This document shows positions 6,601 through 9,335 of a stretch of 9,335 bases of DNA, piece by piece; position 1 is the first letter of the stretch; each line of letters opens with the position of its first letter. A program made the position numbers and the translations under genes. The DNA lies in the NCBI GenBank assembly GCA_027294925.1, contig JAPULM010000362.1:1-9335 (forward strand), read 5' to 3'. The notes beneath the pieces were generated by a model that was not told where the DNA came from, searched no databases, and worked only from the letters and a program-made list of their open reading frames with translations. Source of the stretch: a bacterium (lineage in GTDB: Bacteria > Tectomicrobia > Entotheonellia > Entotheonellales > Entotheonellaceae).

Positions 6601-8274
6601 ACCTCGCTGAGTAGCCGTAGCAGGCACGGGGAACTCGTCCGGATCAATAGGAATTTCGATAACCGCAGGTTTGCCGCATGCGATGGCCATTTGTACGACG
6701 TCACCGATTTGGTCAGGATATTCGACGTAATACCCTTGAGCGCCAAAAAGCTCAGCAAGTTTGTCGAAACGCGGATTAGAAATATCAGCCCCTATGTAAC
6801 GCTCATTGTAGAAGTGCTTTTGATAGGCCTTTTCAGACCCCCAGCAGTTATTGTTCATCACAATGGTCACGACGTTAATACCGTGTCGAACTGCGGTTTC
6901 TAACTCCTGCGCGTTCATCAAAAAACCACCATCGCCATGGATGGCAAGCACGGGTGACGCCGGGCGTCCCAATTTAGCCCCTAAAGCGACGGGGAAAGCA
7001 AAGCCAAGGCCACCCAGGTCCAGAGGTGTCAAGAATGTCCGGGGATATGAAAATTGCAAGCGATCATAGCCATAAGCAGGCGCTGCACCGGCATCGAGGG
7101 CAAGCAAGGTTTCAGGCGGCAACACTTGACGTAATTCGGCATAGACGCGCTGCGGTTTCAACGGCATGCTATCTAGTGTGCGATCTTCCTGCAAGCGGTT
7201 TTGACGCTGGGCACGTAACCCTTTGGCTTCTTCCTGCCATGCCGGCTTGCAGCCTTGCATGTCTGATTCGGTTAACAGTAGTAACAAAGCTTTTAAAGAC
7301 TCTCCGGCGTCAGCCTGCATGCCTAGCGTGACGGGATAGGTACGACCAAGATCGCGGCAATCGATGTCGATTTGTATGATACGCTTACCTGGTTGAATAT
7401 AACGGCTGTCATAGTATGTCGAAAAGTGTCCTAATCGTGAGCCCACGACAAATAACAAATCGGCTCGTTGGCAGGCTGCTGCTGCTTCCGGCGAACCTGC
7501 TCGACCAAGTGGGCCAATAAACAGGGGATGATCATGCGGCACGGCATCGTTACGACCATACGCCGTGATCAGTGGAATTGAGAATTGCTCGCTGAATTGA
7601 CATACCAGCTCAGTCGCTCCGGACCAGTTGACGCCACCGCCAACCACCATTAGCGGTCGTTGCGCTTCTTCCAGCATTGGCAAAACTTGCCGAATGGCCT
7701 GCGCATTAGGTGGAGCCGGGTGCTCAGGGCGGTAGTGTTGCGGGGATAGCATATCGAAAGATACGGTCCGCTTATTCAAAACATCTCTCGGAATTTCGAC
7801 GTACACCGGCCCCTTACGACCGCTCATGGCCATACGAAAGGCGTAGCGCATTAATTCTGCAATACGTTCCGGCTGATTAATTCGCAGCGCCAGTTTGGTA
7901 ACGGGTTTAAACATGGAAAGTAAATCATATTCTTGAAAAGCATCTTTATCATAATGGGCTGACATGGGGCCACCGACAATGGCAACAACTGGTGAATGGG
8001 CCACATAGGCAGCGGCTATTCCGGTTAGCAAATTTATCGCGCCAGGCCCGCTGGTCACCAAGCACGCTGATGGCGTGCCAGTGGCACGCGCTAAGCCATC
8101 GGCCATAAACGCTGCGCCTTGTTCATGACGCACATTGATATATTCAACACTGGTGTCATCATAAAGCCGATCTAAGACGTCCAGAAAAGTTGAACCCACG
8201 ATGCCAAAAAGATGCCGCACCCCTTCCGCTTTCAGAAGTTCAATTAGCGCCTGCCCGCTATTCATCTCTGCCAC
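6598..8274 (-). CDS. Thiamine-diphosphate enzyme, acetolactate synthase / sulfoacetaldehyde acetyltransferase-like
   Basis: This 558-aa protein has the three-domain layout of the acetohydroxyacid synthase superfamily. The PYR domain carries the catalytic Glu in RHEQGAAFMADG (E51). The central domain starts near VVGGGVNWSG (210-219). The PP domain has GDGGFLMN (447-454) and MNNNCWG (473-479), the GDG...NN ThDP/Mg2+ motif. Two stretches resemble Xsc (sulfoacetaldehyde acetyltransferase) as I recall it: DAFQEYDLLSMF (111-122) and CWGSEKAYQKHFYNERY (477-493). Substrate is therefore uncertain: acetolactate synthesis, sulfoacetaldehyde cleavage or sulfopyruvate decarboxylation are candidates. The start is GTG, with AGGAG at 8281-8285 (6-nt spacing). 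The internal ATG at 8265 is too far from that site. No small regulatory subunit gene (IlvH-like) is adjacent, which argues against a biosynthetic acetolactate synthase. Confidence 0.85.
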   Translation of the reverse strand: MAEMNSGQALIELLKAEGVRHLFGIVGSTFLDVLDRLYDDTSVEYINVRHEQGAAFMADGLARATGTPSACLVTSGPGAINLLTGIAAAYVAHSPVVAIVGGPMSAHYDKDAFQEYDLLSMFKPVTKLALRINQPERIAELMRYAFRMAMSGRKGPVYVEIPRDVLNKRTVSFDMLSPQHYRPEHPAPPNAQAIRQVLPMLEEAQRPLMVVGGGVNWSGATELVCQFSEQFSIPLITAYGRNDAVPHDHPLFIGPLGRAGSPEAAAACQRADLLFVVGSRLGHFSTYYDSRYIQPGKRIIQIDIDCRDLGRTYPVTLGMQADAGESLKALLLLLTESDMQGCKPAWQEEAKGLRAQRQNRLQEDRTLDSMPLKPQRVYAELRQVLPPETLLALDAGAAPAYGYDRLQFSYPRTFLTPLDLGGLGFAFPVALGAKLGRPASPVLAIHGDGGFLMNAQELETAVRHGINVVTIVMNNNCWGSEKAYQKHFYNERYIGADISNPRFDKLAELFGAQGYYVEYPDQIGDVVQMAIACGKPAVIEIPIDPDEFPVPATATQRG

Positions 8275-8322
8275 GACGTTCTCCTTTAGCCGGGTAATTA
8301 ATTCAAACCGTAACAGGATAAG

Positions 8323-8350
8323 ATTCTAATGCTTAGGTGTTCAATACCAA
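8323..8350 (-). promoter_or_regulatory. Possible promoter for the ThDP enzyme gene
   Basis: TTGGTA (8350-8345), 16-bp spacer, TAGAAT (8328-8323). It is a moderate match about 50 bp upstream of the GTG. A nearby TTGAAC...TATCCT pair with 18-bp spacing is an alternative. Confidence 0.4.
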
Positions 8351-8603
8351 CTATCATTGCTGCAAGACAGGGTGGCAGGATTTTTCATCAAATGATACGA
8401 ATCCGTTTCAAACCCACACCCAAGTTCATCTAAAACGTTATCCTGCGTCAAGTATATTCAAGCAAATTCCGATAATACACATAACCTCTATTTTTTGAAA
8501 TCACTGCCAAATTGGTTCAACGATAATATTAAACATTTATGGTTAAAGACAAGTTCACCCAAAAACACATTGTATCTGTTGGTTGACTTTTCAAGAGCTG
8601 GCG
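8351..8603. other. AT-rich divergent intergenic region, no gene seen
   Basis: This region lies between the leftward ThDP gene and the rightward pilin-like gene. It holds no convincing ORF and is clearly more AT-rich than its surroundings, especially from 8450 to 8560. It should contain the pilin promoter, but I see no hexamer pair with good spacing. TTGGTT followed by ATTTAT at 17 bp (about 8513-8541) is weak. Confidence 0.4.
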
Positions 8604-9131
8604 ATGCGTATAAAAATCTTCCCGAGGCAATCAGGACTCACACTTATTGAGGCCTTAATTGTTGTCATTCTATTTGGGCTCATCGCTTCTGTAGCAATGC
8701 CTCGCTTCCCATCGATAACAAAGCGGACCATAGAGCATACCCTGGAGCATAATTTAAATGCCATACGCAATGCTATAAAGCTGTACGCCATTCAGCATAA
8801 CGGCAGGTATCCTGGGCAATTTCGTCATACTGATGGCCTCAAGGTGACAAAAGCAATAGAGGCCAAAGCAGCCTTTAAAGCTCAACTTTTGTTGTATTCT
8901 GACCTGGAGGGCAAAACCTCACCAATACGAACAGCAGCGTTTCCGTTTGGTTCATATTTGTCAAAAGGTGTTCCTTTAAACCCTCTGTCCCCACCTAGTA
9001 ATGAAATCAACATTGTGTTAGACAACAGCCATCACATTCTGGGTACTGCAGATTCTAAAGGGGTTGGCTGGAAAATCGCGGTACGAACCGGAGAGATCAT
9101 TGCAAATCATCCCGGCTATGATAACAGGTAA
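8604..9131 (+). CDS. Type IV pilin-like / pseudopilin prepilin protein
   Basis: This is a 175-aa protein with a class III (type IV prepilin) signal. An 11-residue basic leader (MRIKIFPRQSG) is followed by LTLIEALIVVILFGLIASVAMPRF. The prepilin peptidase would cut after Gly11; Glu is at +5 as required, and +1 is Leu instead of the usual Phe. The hydrophobic helix is followed by a soluble part that ends in GVGWKIAVRTGEIIAN, a pattern common in general-secretion pseudopilins. There are no Cys residues, so no C-terminal disulfide loop. ATG 8604 is chosen over TTG 8583 because the leader length is then normal and AAGAG lies 7 nt upstream. No pilus or secretion partners are in the window, so its role is unknown. 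Confidence 0.82.
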   Translation: MRIKIFPRQSGLTLIEALIVVILFGLIASVAMPRFPSITKRTIEHTLEHNLNAIRNAIKLYAIQHNGRYPGQFRHTDGLKVTKAIEAKAAFKAQLLLYSDLEGKTSPIRTAAFPFGSYLSKGVPLNPLSPPSNEINIVLDNSHHILGTADSKGVGWKIAVRTGEIIANHPGYDNR

Positions 9132-9202
9132 TAGTCAGGAACATATTTGCCGGCATATTTACTCAGTCACGCCGCTTAGCAACAAGCCTCTATACTCAGT
9201 AG

Positions 9203-9335
9203 TTCACGGAATCCCCCACAATGGGTTTGGTAGCTCAGTTTGAGGGTCAAGCCAGGTTGTGAAACGGAAGACCTTCCAGACCGCCGAGACAAGCCACCGG
9301 AGAAACATGGGAAAAGGAAGCAGAGCTTTCGCCAT
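9203..9335 (+). ncRNA. Structured RNA, candidate HEARO/omega-RNA of an IscB-type element (runs to window edge)
   Basis: No ORF is seen here, but there are several nested helices. CCCA/TGGG (9215-9218 with 9222-9225) has a 3-nt loop. GGTTTG (9224-9229) pairs with CAAGCC (9248-9253) and encloses CTCA-GTT-TGAG (9234-9244). GGAA/TTCC (9266-9269 with 9274-9277) has a 4-nt loop. CTTCC (9273-9277) can alternatively pair with GGAAG (9316-9320). The run GACAAGCCACCGG, then CATGGGAAAAGGAAG, recalls the conserved 3' part of HEARO RNAs, the omega-RNAs placed directly 5' of iscB. The window ends in GCCAT, where such an ORF could start. The family call is from memory of the motif, not a search. A riboswitch or intron piece are alternatives. 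The 5' boundary is approximate. Confidence 0.45.

Noticed and set aside
9148..9155. TGCCGGCA palindrome just after the pilin-like gene
   Set aside because: It is only an 8-bp palindrome without a loop or T-tract, too short to call a terminator or a transposon end.
9225..9245. TAGCTCAGTT resembling a tRNA D-arm
   Set aside because: No acceptor, anticodon or T-arm follows at the right spacing. The bases instead fit a CTCA-GTT-TGAG hairpin nested in a longer stem.
9260..9325. Resemblance to the GACCGCC...GCCAC...GGGAA order of a cobalamin riboswitch
   Set aside because: The B12-box context and upstream stems are missing, and it lies after a pilin-like gene with no B12-related gene visible. A HEARO-like RNA fits the layout better, though neither was tested by search.
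1..9335. CRISPR array, tandem repeats, rRNA or tRNA genes
   Set aside because: No regularly spaced direct repeats, and no rRNA- or tRNA-like sequence, were seen on either strand.

Overview
The window looks like chromosomal DNA of a Gram-negative, probably proteobacterial and possibly uncultured, organism. The evidence is a long-form LeuA behind what looks like a leucine attenuation leader, a Sec-exported small periplasmic-type protein, a type IV pilin-like prepilin, and sigma70-type promoters. Base composition is near 50% G+C except for an AT-rich stretch around 8400-8600. The genus cannot be named from this sequence. The unusual component for such a host is a coenzyme F420 gene cluster.

Layout. 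Positions 1-1784 (+) hold the 3' part of cofC, then cofE (14-bp overlap) and an F420H2:NADP oxidoreductase gene. This is a compact operon that makes F420-0, adds glutamate, and links F420 to NADP. Convergent to it, leuA (1860-3404, -) is preceded by a leader of about 340 nt. That leader has a good sigma70 promoter, an unlisted 44-codon ORF with seven Leu codons within 11 residues, and mutually exclusive hairpins: a candidate leucine attenuator. Upstream and on the same strand is an argD-like aminotransferase (3866-5065, -), with a terminator-like hairpin behind it and its own promoter.

From the argD promoter region a second promoter fires rightward into a two-gene unit: a small exported protein of unknown function (5426-5833) and a ComB-family 2-phosphosulfolactate phosphatase (5849-6544). 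Convergent to it is a 558-residue thiamine-diphosphate enzyme (6598-8274, -). It resembles both acetolactate synthase and sulfoacetaldehyde acetyltransferase, so the two neighbours may share organosulfonate (C3/C2 sulfonate) metabolism. An AT-rich divergent intergenic region then leads to a lone type IV pilin-like gene (8604-9131, +).

The last ~130 bases (about 9203-9335) contain no ORF but fold into nested short helices. They read like a HEARO/omega-RNA, the guide RNA that sits just upstream of iscB in IS200/IS605-type elements, and the window stops where such an ORF would begin. This call rests on pattern recall plus visible helices and needs a covariance-model check. It and the leuA leader are the two non-coding signals most worth following up.
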